DNA of 35,047 nt from an uncultured Oscillospiraceae bacterium. Its GTDB lineage: Bacteria > Bacillota > Clostridia > Oscillospirales > Ruminococcaceae. The notes beneath the pieces were generated by a model, which saw nothing but the letters and a program-made list of their open reading frames with translations, did no database searches and was not told where the DNA came from. Shown here in pieces: positions 1 to 7,458 of this stretch; the first letter of the stretch is position 1, and every line of letters begins with the position of its first letter. A program made the translations under genes and the position numbers. The stretch is from the NCBI GenBank assembly GCA_902490585.1, contig CABUEI010000019.1:1-35047 (forward strand). The letters are read 5' to 3'.

Positions 1-679
1 CGGTGTCCGTATCTGTATCGGTGTCTGTGTCAGTATCCGTGTCTGTGTCTGTATCGGTATCTGTGTCGGTATCTGTGTCTGTATCTGTGTCTGTATCCGT
101 GTCTGTATCGGTGTCTGTATCAGTGTCTGTATCAGTGTCTGAATCGGTATCTGTGTCTGTATCTGTATCTGTATCTGTATCCGTGTCAGTATCCGTATCT
201 GTGTCAGTGTCAGTATCCGTATCTGTGTCTGTGTCCGTATCTGTGTCAGTATCGGTATCGGTATCGGTATCTGTATCCGTGTCAGTGTCTGTATCAGTGT
301 CTGTGTCAGTATCGGTATCCGTATCGGTGTCTGAATCAGTATCTGTATCGGTATCTGTATCCGTGTCAGTGTCTGAATCTGTGTCTGAATCGGTGTCGGT
401 GTCTGTATCTGAGTCAGTGTCCGTATCTGTGTCTGTGTCAGTATCCGTGTCAGTGTCTGTGTCTGAATCAGTGTCTGTGTCGGTGTCGGTATCTGTGTCA
501 GTATCGGTATCCGTGTCGGTATCTGTATCAGTGTCTGTATCTGTATCGGTATCCGAATCAGTATCGGTATCTGTATCGGTATCTGTGTCAGTGTCAGAAT
601 CTGTGTCAGTATCGGTGTCTGAATCAGTATCTGTATCCGTATCGGTATCCGTGTCTGTATCCGTATCTGTGTCTGTATC
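1..679 (-). repeat. (GAY ACN)n hexanucleotide tract coding an Asp-Thr dipeptide stalk
   Basis: About 113 copies of a six-base unit encode alternating Asp and Thr in the frame of the surface-protein gene, with about nine Thr-to-Ser changes. Third codon positions vary freely (GAT/GAC, ACA/ACC/ACG/ACT), so this is not a recent perfect microsatellite expansion. On the plus strand the same tract reads Ser-Val with about nine Val-to-Glu changes. The conservative Thr-to-Ser exchange, the upstream domain and the start signals all favour the minus-strand reading. It resembles the Ser-Asp stalks of staphylococcal Sdr/Clf proteins but uses Thr. Confidence 0.9.
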
Positions 680-1825
680 ATCGTCGCCGTAGTCGAAATC
701 ATCGTCGGCGAAGGGAGGATTGAACGGGTTGTTGCCGAACTCGGTGTTACCGGTGAATGACTTACAAACAATGTTACCGTCATGGTGCCAGCCGCCGCCG
801 TTGATGTCAGAGTTGGGAGCAAGGAGCGAGCCGTTGAAACCATTCATATTGATGGTTGCGGCATTGGTAACGTTAAAAAGCAGATTGCCCGTCTTTTCAT
901 TGTTAGCAAGTTGATGTCCGTTTACGACAAGGCTGTGCATAGCAAGGTTGAGAGTTGAACTGCTGTCACCCTCTCCGCCTGTTATATTGATAAGTACAGT
1001 TGAACCTTCGGGAACATTTATATTGAGCGAGTAACCGCCATTACCTGTCATCCAGTTCCATGTGTACATATCTATAGTGAAGATGTTTACACCCTTTTCG
1101 TAACCGTCGAGCGTAATACTTCCGTATGCACCGTTGTACACACCGTTTGCCTGAAGGCTTGCAAGGTGAGCTGACGATGAACGCAGGTATTTGAATGCGT
1201 CACTGAAGTTGAACTTACATTCATCACTGTTTACGCCACCGATTACAGTTTTATTATTAGAATTGCTGTAATTGTCGCCTATATTGTTAGCCCATACATT
1301 ACCGTTGTTTGTGCAGAAATTCCTCAGTGTTCCGCCGACGATAAGAGAAGCATATCCGTTAGGGTCGTTTCTGTTTGAGTCAGCGTTATTTATATCATAC
1401 CAACCGGGACCTGTGAAGTCACCGCCTGCCGCAATACGTCCGCCGCTGTCAGCGCCTGTAATGTTGCAGTCGCCCTCTGTGAACAGAGCAAAGCCTGCCG
1501 CATAGCCGAACACTTCATTATAGGCATCTCCGACGAGATTGTTATATACAGAAGACTGACTGCTCGTTACCGAGGTGTCAAAATCCTCTGCCGATAAAAT
1601 CGAAGGCAAATCGGTGCTGTAAACACTGTCAGTCACATAAGTCTGTGAAGCCGGGCTGTCTGTGAACACTTCAGCCTGTCTGAGCTCTGAACCTGCCAGT
1701 CCGCCGAAGAATCTGGTAATCAGCATATTAATCGCAAATACAAATGCGATTATTTTTCTGAGTACTTTCAGCTTGGCACTGAGCTGCGGCTGCTGTGTGT
1801 AATTGTCGTAGCTGTTCTGAAGCAT
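1..1825 (-). CDS. Choice-of-anchor A surface protein with Asp-Thr repeat stalk, C-terminus off window
   Basis: Read on the minus strand from ATG at 1825, with AGGAGGT about 7 nt upstream; 608 residues are visible with no stop before the window edge. Residues 1-25 are polar (MLQNSYDNY...), then a hydrophobic segment at about 26-45 (IIAFVFAINMLI) may be a signal anchor or a long signal peptide. Residues about 95-380 match the choice-of-anchor A family: FGYAAGFALFTEGDCNITGA, then GGRIAAGGDFTGPGWYDI, and near the end SLLAPNSDINGG followed by GNTEFGNNPFNPPF. From about residue 382 onward the protein is an uninterrupted Asp-Thr dipeptide repeat. Members of this family are extracellular adhesin-like proteins whose C-terminal anchor varies (LPXTG or others); here the anchor lies outside the window. 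Function as an adhesin or matrix protein is inferred. A consensus promoter lies at 1934-1962. Confidence 0.85.
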   Translation of the reverse strand, partial: MLQNSYDNYTQQPQLSAKLKVLRKIIAFVFAINMLITRFFGGLAGSELRQAEVFTDSPASQTYVTDSVYSTDLPSILSAEDFDTSVTSSQSSVYNNLVGDAYNEVFGYAAGFALFTEGDCNITGADSGGRIAAGGDFTGPGWYDINNADSNRNDPNGYASLIVGGTLRNFCTNNGNVWANNIGDNYSNSNNKTVIGGVNSDECKFNFSDAFKYLRSSSAHLASLQANGVYNGAYGSITLDGYEKGVNIFTIDMYTWNWMTGNGGYSLNINVPEGSTVLINITGGEGDSSSTLNLAMHSLVVNGHQLANNEKTGNLLFNVTNAATINMNGFNGSLLAPNSDINGGGWHHDGNIVCKSFTGNTEFGNNPFNPPFADDDFDYGDDDTDTDTDTDTDTDTDTDTDSDTDTDTDSDTDTDTDTDTDTDSDTDTDTDTDTDTDTDTDTDTDTDTDTDTDSDTDTDTDTDTDTDTDTDSDTDTDTDSDTDSDTDTDTDTDTDTDSDTDTDTDTDTDTDTDTDTDTDTDTDTDTDTDTDTDTDTDTDTDTDTDTDTDTDTDTDTDTDTDSDTDTDTDTDTDTDTDTDTDTDTDTDTDTDTDTDTDTDTDTDTDTDT

Positions 1826-1933
1826 CTAAAAGACCTCCTGTTTATAAATCTAATCAATAATGATTACTGTTTGTTTTACAAATTTTGTAAGCCTGTGCAT
1901 ATTTCTATGACAGGTATACTTTTATACATTATC

Positions 1934-1962
1934 ATTATATACCGACCGACCGAAAATGTCAA
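1934..1962 (-). promoter_or_regulatory. sigmaA promoter of the surface-protein gene
   Basis: On the minus strand TTGACA (1962-1957) and TATAAT (1939-1934) are both perfect and separated by 17 bp. The spacer holds three tandem CGGT units (plus strand 1941-1952, ACCGACCGACCG). Predicted start is near 1927, leaving a leader of about 100 nt. Confidence 0.75.
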
Positions 1963-2098
1963 GTATTTCCGTCATTTCCGATAATAATTTTAGCAAATCG
2001 GTTTATAATAATTGTTTTATCCGTGCATAAAAAACTTTCTCCGAATATTATTTCGTCAATTTCCGTAACGAATTAAGTGAAAATAATTATAAAAATCA

Positions 2099-2127
2099 TT
2101 GCATTTACAAATTCACGGTGATATAAT
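2099..2127 (+). promoter_or_regulatory. sigmaA promoter of the pseudo-DacA/MurF fusion gene
   Basis: TTGCAT (2099-2104), 17-bp spacer, TATAAT (2122-2127). The predicted transcript starts near 2134, about 50 nt before the ATG. AAGGAAGGA at 2167-2175 is the ribosome binding site. Confidence 0.6.
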
Positions 2128-2184
2128 TAATATGAAAAACTAGCACCTTGACGCTTAATTTTATATAAGGAAGGATGAATCTTA

Positions 2185-4389
2185 ATGTCAGAAGTAAGAG
2201 CTGTTCAGAAAACAGAAATGCCCGAGATAAATGCACAGGCGGCTATAGTCGTTACACAGCACGAAGGTCGGATACTTCTCGAAAAAAATGCCAGAATGAA
2301 GCTGTCGCCTGCATTCCTTATAAAGATAATGGCATCTATAATAGCTCTTGAAAAATGCAATCCGAACGATACTGTAACCGTATCTGAAAATGTTATCAAA
2401 CTGATATCAAACTGGAAGGGTTCAGCCTCGATCAATCTTGAGCCAGGTGAAGAGATATCGGTTCTCAATCTTATATATTCCATGATGCTTGTATCGGCAA
2501 ACGATTCTTTATTTGCACTTGCGGAATTTATATGCGGCAGTCTTGATAAGTTTGCTGTAATGATGCAGGAAAAAGCAAAAGCTATCGGCGCTGTCGATAC
2601 CACTGTCACAACTTCTGACGGTAAATTTACATCCGAACAATATTCAAACGCTTACGACCTCGCAATAATCTGTCGCTATTGCATGACAAACAGAATGTTC
2701 AGAACGATAGCGGCTACAGATAAATATACAGTTCCTGCAACAAACAAAAACGGTACCAGAGAATTACAGAACACCAACCTGCTTATAAACAGCGGAAACA
2801 GAAGATACAGATACGAAACTGCAATCGGTATAAAGAGCGGTTACACAGCACGTTCAAAATCGTGTCTTGCCTGCTCTGCTCTTCCGCCTGCCAATAAATT
2901 CGGCGAAGAGATACTTGCAATTATTCTCGGAGCAGAAAACACAAAACAGATGAAGTATGTGTTCTATGATGCAATCACTCTTCTTGACTTCACATTTGAC
3001 AATTATGAGGCACTAAGCGGAAAGAAACCGGGACAGCAGAACGAAGAAGCGGAAAAATCCATCACAACGGTAGGAAAACTCTGTGAAGTTCTTAACGCAA
3101 GCCTGAGAAACGCCGCAGACGTACCGATTACATCATTTGCTTTCGGTAAGCAGAAAATAAAACCCGGCTGTGCATATTTCGCCGCCGACAAAGAATCTGC
3201 AATATCGGCATTTGAAAAGGGTGCGGCTGTTATCATCACAAATCAGCCTGTCGAAAAAATACCGAATATTGTCGTAACGGACCTTGACTCAGCAATGAGC
3301 AAGACAGCAGTTTTCGTAAAAGCAAAACTTGGTATGTGGACAATTGCGGTAATGGACAGTCCCGAAAAAATCGACCCTCTTTCCATGATAGAACAAATGC
3401 TGTCAAACAAGATGGAAACGGTGCACTCGATTTCCGTTACCAACAACTACAACTCGATGCTCCACGCAATGTTCTCGTCAACGCCGAAAACCGAAGCCGC
3501 AGTTATCAATGTATCATGTGTAAACGGCGGTAATGTCGAACGAGTTTCTCAGACGGCTAACTTTGACGTTGCAATACTCACAAGTACTGTCGTATCAAAG
3601 AATCCCAGAGATCTTACAAAGCCTGAGCTTATCGACGAAAAGCTTAAAGTCTGCGGCGGTATGAACGAATCCGGTGCGGTTATAATCAACATTGACGATA
3701 AAAATCTGGCAGGGATTTTCACAATACCCCAGGATATTATAACAATCGGTGTAGACAACAGAATGGCGGATTATTTTGCCGACAACATTGAGCTTTTACA
3801 GGATAAAATCGTTTTCGATATAATCCACGGTGCAGACAATTATCACATTGAACTGTATTCTGATGACAAGCACAGTGTTTATCAAGCACTTGCAACATTT
3901 GCACTGGGTGAAATTATGGGTATTCCGCCCAAACAGATAATTCCTGCAATTGAAAAATACCGCAAAACAACATGTCTTAACACAGTACGCAACGAACGTG
4001 GCATTTATGTTATATCAGATTTTGAAAACGAAGCGGTTGAAAGCGTAGGACCTGCACTTAAAGAACTCTGTACTCTTCCGATTGCTCCGGAATCCAGAAG
4101 AATTGCCGTGTTATCTGAAGTCGGCGACGGTGACGAACACGAGCTCGAAATATTCCGCAAGGTCGGAAATATCATCAACAAGGCTAGCGTAGACATTACC
4201 GTATGCTACGGCGACACTGCCGCAAAACTTATGGAAACAGCGGATTTAAAGAAAAAATTCGTTATAAAGCTGAACAGCAGACAATCGCTTACCGAATTTT
4301 TAAAACTCAATCTGCGTGACAATGACGCAATTTTATTCAAAGGCTCGCCGAGTACCGAGCTTGACGAAATTATGACAGATGTGACGTGA
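2185..4389 (+). CDS. Cytosolic fusion of DD-carboxypeptidase-like and MurF-like domains, both with degraded active sites
   Basis: 734 residues with no signal peptide or membrane helix. Residues about 15-275 follow the S11 D-Ala-D-Ala carboxypeptidase fold pattern. The SxxK motif is F44-L-I-K47 inside SPAFLIKIM, so the catalytic Ser is missing; the SxN motif is kept (S104-A-N106); KTG is K217-S-G219 within GIKSGYT. Residues about 295-734 align by pattern with MurF: the N-terminal piece ending FEKGAAVIITNQ, a central piece with IINIDDKNLAGI, and a C-terminal piece with RRIAVLSEVGDGDEHELEIF and DAILFKGSPSTELDEIM. The ATP loop expected as GSxGKTT is DSPEKID (391-397), and the DDSYNANP-like motif is SDFENEAV (611-618). 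Neither half should be catalytic. Substrate sensing or scaffolding in peptidoglycan precursor synthesis is only an inference. The gene is monocistronic, with its own promoter and terminator. Confidence 0.75.
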   Translation: MSEVRAVQKTEMPEINAQAAIVVTQHEGRILLEKNARMKLSPAFLIKIMASIIALEKCNPNDTVTVSENVIKLISNWKGSASINLEPGEEISVLNLIYSMMLVSANDSLFALAEFICGSLDKFAVMMQEKAKAIGAVDTTVTTSDGKFTSEQYSNAYDLAIICRYCMTNRMFRTIAATDKYTVPATNKNGTRELQNTNLLINSGNRRYRYETAIGIKSGYTARSKSCLACSALPPANKFGEEILAIILGAENTKQMKYVFYDAITLLDFTFDNYEALSGKKPGQQNEEAEKSITTVGKLCEVLNASLRNAADVPITSFAFGKQKIKPGCAYFAADKESAISAFEKGAAVIITNQPVEKIPNIVVTDLDSAMSKTAVFVKAKLGMWTIAVMDSPEKIDPLSMIEQMLSNKMETVHSISVTNNYNSMLHAMFSSTPKTEAAVINVSCVNGGNVERVSQTANFDVAILTSTVVSKNPRDLTKPELIDEKLKVCGGMNESGAVIINIDDKNLAGIFTIPQDIITIGVDNRMADYFADNIELLQDKIVFDIIHGADNYHIELYSDDKHSVYQALATFALGEIMGIPPKQIIPAIEKYRKTTCLNTVRNERGIYVISDFENEAVESVGPALKELCTLPIAPESRRIAVLSEVGDGDEHELEIFRKVGNIINKASVDITVCYGDTAAKLMETADLKKKFVIKLNSRQSLTEFLKLNLRDNDAILFKGSPSTELDEIMTDVT

Positions 4390-4427
4390 AAAAATCAGCC
4401 GGGTAGGTAGACGCCCGGCTGATTTTT
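4390..4427 (+). terminator. Intrinsic terminator after the fusion gene
   Basis: Perfect 14-bp inverted repeat AAAAATCAGCCGGG (4390-4403) and CCCGGCTGATTTTT (4414-4427), so the U-tract is the 3' arm. It begins at the TGA stop codon. The A-run in the 5' arm lets it also act on the minus strand. Confidence 0.9.
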
Positions 4428-4430
4428 GTG

Positions 4431-4460
4431 TAAAAAAGAAACGCTCATTAAAAGCGTTTC
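4431..4460 (-). terminator. Intrinsic terminator after spo0A
   Basis: On the minus strand GAAACGCT, a 7-nt loop and AGCGTTTC (4460-4438) are followed by TTTTTTA (4437-4431). It lies about 50 nt downstream of the spo0A stop and faces the convergent terminator of the preceding gene. Confidence 0.8.
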
Positions 4461-4508
4461 AAAAAATTATTATTTTTATCTACTGTAGTAAAATTTGATA
4501 TATCACAA

Positions 4509-5327
4509 TTAAATATGCACCACAGAATCCTCGGGTGAATTTTTCATTCTCCTTGAGCCGTAAATAGCCGTGCATCTGTACTTGAGTCTTAACTTATCGG
4601 CAATAAGCGCAACAAATTCCGAGTTTGTGGGCTTGCCTCTTGATGTATGGATCGTATAACCGAAATAGCCGTTGAGCGTATCTACATCTCCTCTGTCCCA
4701 TGCAATTTCTATAGCGTGGCGGATTGCACGCTCAACTCTCGACGGTGTTGTTTCGTACATACGGGCAACAGTCGGATAAAGTAATTTCGTGATACTGTTG
4801 ATCATATCCGGATCTTCAACAGAAAGCATAATGGCAGTCCTCAGATAATGATATCCTTTAATGTGTGCAGGTATGCCTATCTGATGAATTATCTCGGTTA
4901 CTACACATTCCATGTCGTTTTCATCAACCGCAGTATTACGTCTGCCGTCAGCCTTATCATTATAAACTGACAGAACTTTTGAAACGAGGGTTTCAGGCTC
5001 GAACGGACGAATCATGTAATAATCCGCTCCTGCATCCATTACCTCGAATTCCACCTTGGCTGAATCGTAATTTGCCGTGACAAAAATTACAGGGCTGTAA
5101 TCTCCGTTTCCTTTGATAGTCCTGATTATATCACAGACATCAAGACCGGGTGTTTTGGCATCAAGTATCACTACAGCAGGACGCTCTGTAAGCGCATAGT
5201 CAACAAGCACCTTTCCCGATTTAGGTCTTGTTATTGCATACATTCCAGCCTCTTTGAAAGCTGTAGCCCATGATATACCCAGCTCTAACGTATCATCCCC
5301 TATAAGTACTCTGATAGATTGTGACAT
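4509..5327 (-). CDS. spo0A: Sporulation master response regulator Spo0A
   Basis: 272 residues, close to the usual 260-270. The N-terminal receiver domain (about 4-125) has the acidic pair D11-D12, phosphoacceptor D56 (VVILDAKTPG) and T84 (IFVTAN). The conserved Lys of the KPF loop is Arg107 (MIRPFE). The C-terminal DNA-binding domain (about 140-260) carries the family-diagnostic strings SRVERAIRHAIEIAW and KPTNSEFVALIADKLRL, plus GIPAHIKGYHYLR. Spo0A-P controls entry into sporulation. It lies downstream of spoIVB, the conserved Firmicute order. GGAGGT precedes the ATG. A short C-terminal tail (after about 250) extends past the usual end. Confidence 0.97.
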   Translation of the reverse strand: MSQSIRVLIGDDTLELGISWATAFKEAGMYAITRPKSGKVLVDYALTERPAVVILDAKTPGLDVCDIIRTIKGNGDYSPVIFVTANYDSAKVEFEVMDAGADYYMIRPFEPETLVSKVLSVYNDKADGRRNTAVDENDMECVVTEIIHQIGIPAHIKGYHYLRTAIMLSVEDPDMINSITKLLYPTVARMYETTPSRVERAIRHAIEIAWDRGDVDTLNGYFGYTIHTSRGKPTNSEFVALIADKLRLKYRCTAIYGSRRMKNSPEDSVVHI

Positions 5328-5500
5328 TTTCTTACCTCCATAGTTTTATTGCTTCTATAATATAACATAATCTGGAAAATAATTCAAGATGATTTTACCA
5401 ATTTTTTTCAGTCTGTCAAGAATGAAGTCTGTTTTTCTGAAATCAAAACGAATTTTTGAAAACCCAAACCCAATATGTAGAAAAATGACTGACTGCAATT

Positions 5501-5542
5501 ATTATATATCCGCATTTCGACCGATTTCAACATTTTTCGACA
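5501..5542 (-). promoter_or_regulatory. Candidate spo0A promoter with two Spo0A boxes
   Basis: Minus strand: TTGAAA (5530-5525), 18-bp spacer, TATAAT (5506-5501). A perfect 0A box TGTCGAA sits at 5542-5536, just upstream of -35, and a one-mismatch copy GGTCGAA at 5522-5516 lies in the spacer. The boxes are 20 bp apart, about two helical turns. The leader to the spo0A start would be about 165 nt. The 0A box consensus is known; autoregulation here is inferred. Confidence 0.6.
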
Positions 5543-5587
5543 AAATGTTATAAGAATACGACTGTTTCCGTTATTTTGCACAACCAA

Positions 5588-5612
5588 AGAGGTCAGGTTA
5601 TACCCGACCTCT
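5588..5612 (-). terminator. Weak terminator or attenuator hairpin after spoIVB
   Basis: Minus-strand stem AGAGGTCGGG / CCTGACCTCT (10 bp, one G-U pair, 5-nt loop) begins a few bases after the spoIVB stop. It is followed by TTTGGTTG only, so termination may be partial and some read-through into spo0A is plausible. Confidence 0.5.
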
Positions 5613-5617
5613 GTATT

Positions 5618-6715
5618 TTATGCCGCCTGCTCTGCCGTTTCACTTACTGTCAGCAGATGTTCATACATCGTCTGTGCGAAAATCCCGTAGCCGTGCTCCG
5701 GGTCACTTACAAAAACGTGTGTTACTGCCCCGACAAGCTTTCCGTCTTGTATTATCGGACTTCCGCTCATTCCCTGCACTATTCCGCCCGTCTTTTCTAT
5801 CAGTTCATCATCAGTGACCTTTATTACCATATTTTTATTGTCAACACTGTTTGCATCTATGCTTTCTATCTGAACACCGTACATCTGCGGTTCACCGCCG
5901 TCAACGGTAGAAATTATATATGCTTCTCCGCATTTTACCTCATTTCCGAAAGCGAGCGGCATTGAAACTCCCTGCACATCTGTCTTGTCTTGCTCGGCAT
6001 ATAATCCGCAGTCACAGTTGTCGGTTATATGACCTGTAATATCAGCAGGGGTCAGCGTTCCGCATAATTCACCGGGACAGTCACGTTCTCCCCTTTTTAC
6101 TCCCGTTATGACAGCAGGCACAATCTGACCGCTTCCAAGCGGAAGTATACCGCCTGTATCAACATCGCATACAGCGTGCCCCAGTCCTGCACTACCGTTA
6201 GTCTTTGGGTCGTAAAACGTCATTGTACCGATCCCTGCCGTGCTGTCACGCACCCACAGCCCTATTCTCTTCTCTCCGTCGCTGTCACACTTTATTTCCA
6301 CATCAGCTGTGTATTCACATTCATCTCTTATATAAGTCAATTCCGCACTGCCGTCGCACCCGGATATAAGCTCGCTCATATTCTCAGAAGACGTTATCTT
6401 TTCTCCGTTTATCGCAGTTATAACATCTCCTTTTTCAATACCTGCCTTACCCGCAGGCGACAATTCAAAGATATCTGCACTGTTACCGACTTTGGCAAAT
6501 CCCGTTACCACGACCCCGTCAGTCAGAATCTTGATTCCGAACGGCGTACCGCAGACAAAAAGCTCGGGACGTTCATAATCCGCAACACATTTCATCGGAT
6601 AACACGGCGAATTTGCCGATACATATTTTTCGGCGCACGCATCGCCGTATGCTATATTTGAAAAAAGCGTAACAGCGGTCATAATACCGCTTGCCGCTTT
6701 GAATTTTTGTCGCAT
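5618..6715 (-). CDS. spoIVB: SpoIVB-type sporulation serine peptidase (S55) with PDZ domain
   Basis: 365 residues, somewhat short for the family (about 420). It has an N-terminal hydrophobic export segment (MTAVTLFSNIAYGDACA). A PDZ domain at about 65-150 contains ELSPAGKAGIEKGDVITAIN. The S55 peptidase domain at about 165-355 has GLGHAVCDVDTG (His180), then GGILPLGSGQIVPA and GGIVQGMSGSPIIQDG, whose GMSGSP (Ser317/Ser319) is the catalytic-serine motif. In Bacillus SpoIVB is made in the forespore, secreted into the intermembrane space and cleaves SpoIVFA to release pro-sigmaK processing. The adjacency with spo0A supports the call. The ribosome binding site is AAAGGAAAG. I saw no clear sigmaG promoter. 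Confidence 0.93.
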   Translation of the reverse strand: MRQKFKAASGIMTAVTLFSNIAYGDACAEKYVSANSPCYPMKCVADYERPELFVCGTPFGIKILTDGVVVTGFAKVGNSADIFELSPAGKAGIEKGDVITAINGEKITSSENMSELISGCDGSAELTYIRDECEYTADVEIKCDSDGEKRIGLWVRDSTAGIGTMTFYDPKTNGSAGLGHAVCDVDTGGILPLGSGQIVPAVITGVKRGERDCPGELCGTLTPADITGHITDNCDCGLYAEQDKTDVQGVSMPLAFGNEVKCGEAYIISTVDGGEPQMYGVQIESIDANSVDNKNMVIKVTDDELIEKTGGIVQGMSGSPIIQDGKLVGAVTHVFVSDPEHGYGIFAQTMYEHLLTVSETAEQAA

Positions 6716-6878
6716 CGGATTTTTCTTTCCTTTCGTTTTTTTCTCACAGAATTATTATTAGCGAGAGCGTTTTTTATATAAGAGGTATTTTTTAATTTTA
6801 TAAATTGTACGGGTTGGAAAAAACAAATCCGGCTTCATTTTTCTTCGCAAATTTTCAACAGGATTACACATAATAAAG

Positions 6879-6907
6879 TTGATTTTTCGGTGCTGTTGTG
6901 TTATCAT
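6879..6907 (+). promoter_or_regulatory. Promoter of the membrane protein-udp-HAD operon
   Basis: TTGATT (6879-6884), 17-bp spacer, TATCAT (6902-6907), about 36 nt before the first ATG. The -10 box departs from consensus at one position. Confidence 0.5.
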
Positions 6908-6943
6908 TAAATTATAAAATAACAGAAACGGAAAAGGAAAAAG

Positions 6944-7435
6944 ATGAAAATTTTTGTAATCATATTAAAAGTACTTATGATGATAGCAACAGGCGTTATT
7001 GCTGTCGTTCTGAACATTCTGGGGCTGGTATCGCTTATGACTACCGAAACCACCGATGTAAGCAGTATAATGGGTATATTGATATTCTGGATGGTATTCA
7101 CCGTTATATGCTACATAGTCCCCGTGTTCTTTGCAATGCTCAAAAAGTACATTATCTGCGGCTGGCTTACTTTTGTCGGAATGATATGCGTGCTTATCCT
7201 GCATGAGATGCTCCCCGGAGATCCGGGATATCTCTATATGCCGCTTCTTATAATAACGGTACTCGGCATACTTCTTGCCATATTCGGCAACTGGGACAAA
7301 ATTCACGGTAATATCGAAAAACGTGAAAAAGAAAAGAACAAAGCCGCTCCCTCGGTTCTCGGCGGTACAACAGCTCCCGCAGATGCGGTAATTTCAAAGA
7401 AAGCCGCAAAGAGACAGGCAAGAGCAAAGAAATAA
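6944..7435 (+). CDS. Small four-helix membrane protein of unknown function
   Basis: 163 residues. Four hydrophobic segments fall at about 3-28, 43-65, 70-88 and 96-117. A basic, probably cytosolic tail follows, rich in Lys/Arg (IEKREKEKNK and KKAAKRQARAKK). I recognise no family. It is the first gene of a tight operon: 23 nt separate it from the uridine phosphorylase gene. GAAAAGGAAAAAG precedes the ATG. A role in nucleoside uptake is possible from context only; it lacks the size of a known nucleoside transporter. Confidence 0.75.
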   Translation: MKIFVIILKVLMMIATGVIAVVLNILGLVSLMTTETTDVSSIMGILIFWMVFTVICYIVPVFFAMLKKYIICGWLTFVGMICVLILHEMLPGDPGYLYMPLLIITVLGILLAIFGNWDKIHGNIEKREKEKNKAAPSVLGGTTAPADAVISKKAAKRQARAKK

Positions 7436-7458
7436 ACGTTTTACGAAAGGGTGATATT

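Noticed and set aside
3..692. Plus-strand Ser-Val repeat ORF
   Set aside because: It is the complement of the Asp-Thr stalk. It has no ribosome site, its start is inside the repeat, and its exceptions are Val-to-Glu, whereas the minus-strand reading gives Thr-to-Ser and continues from a recognisable domain.
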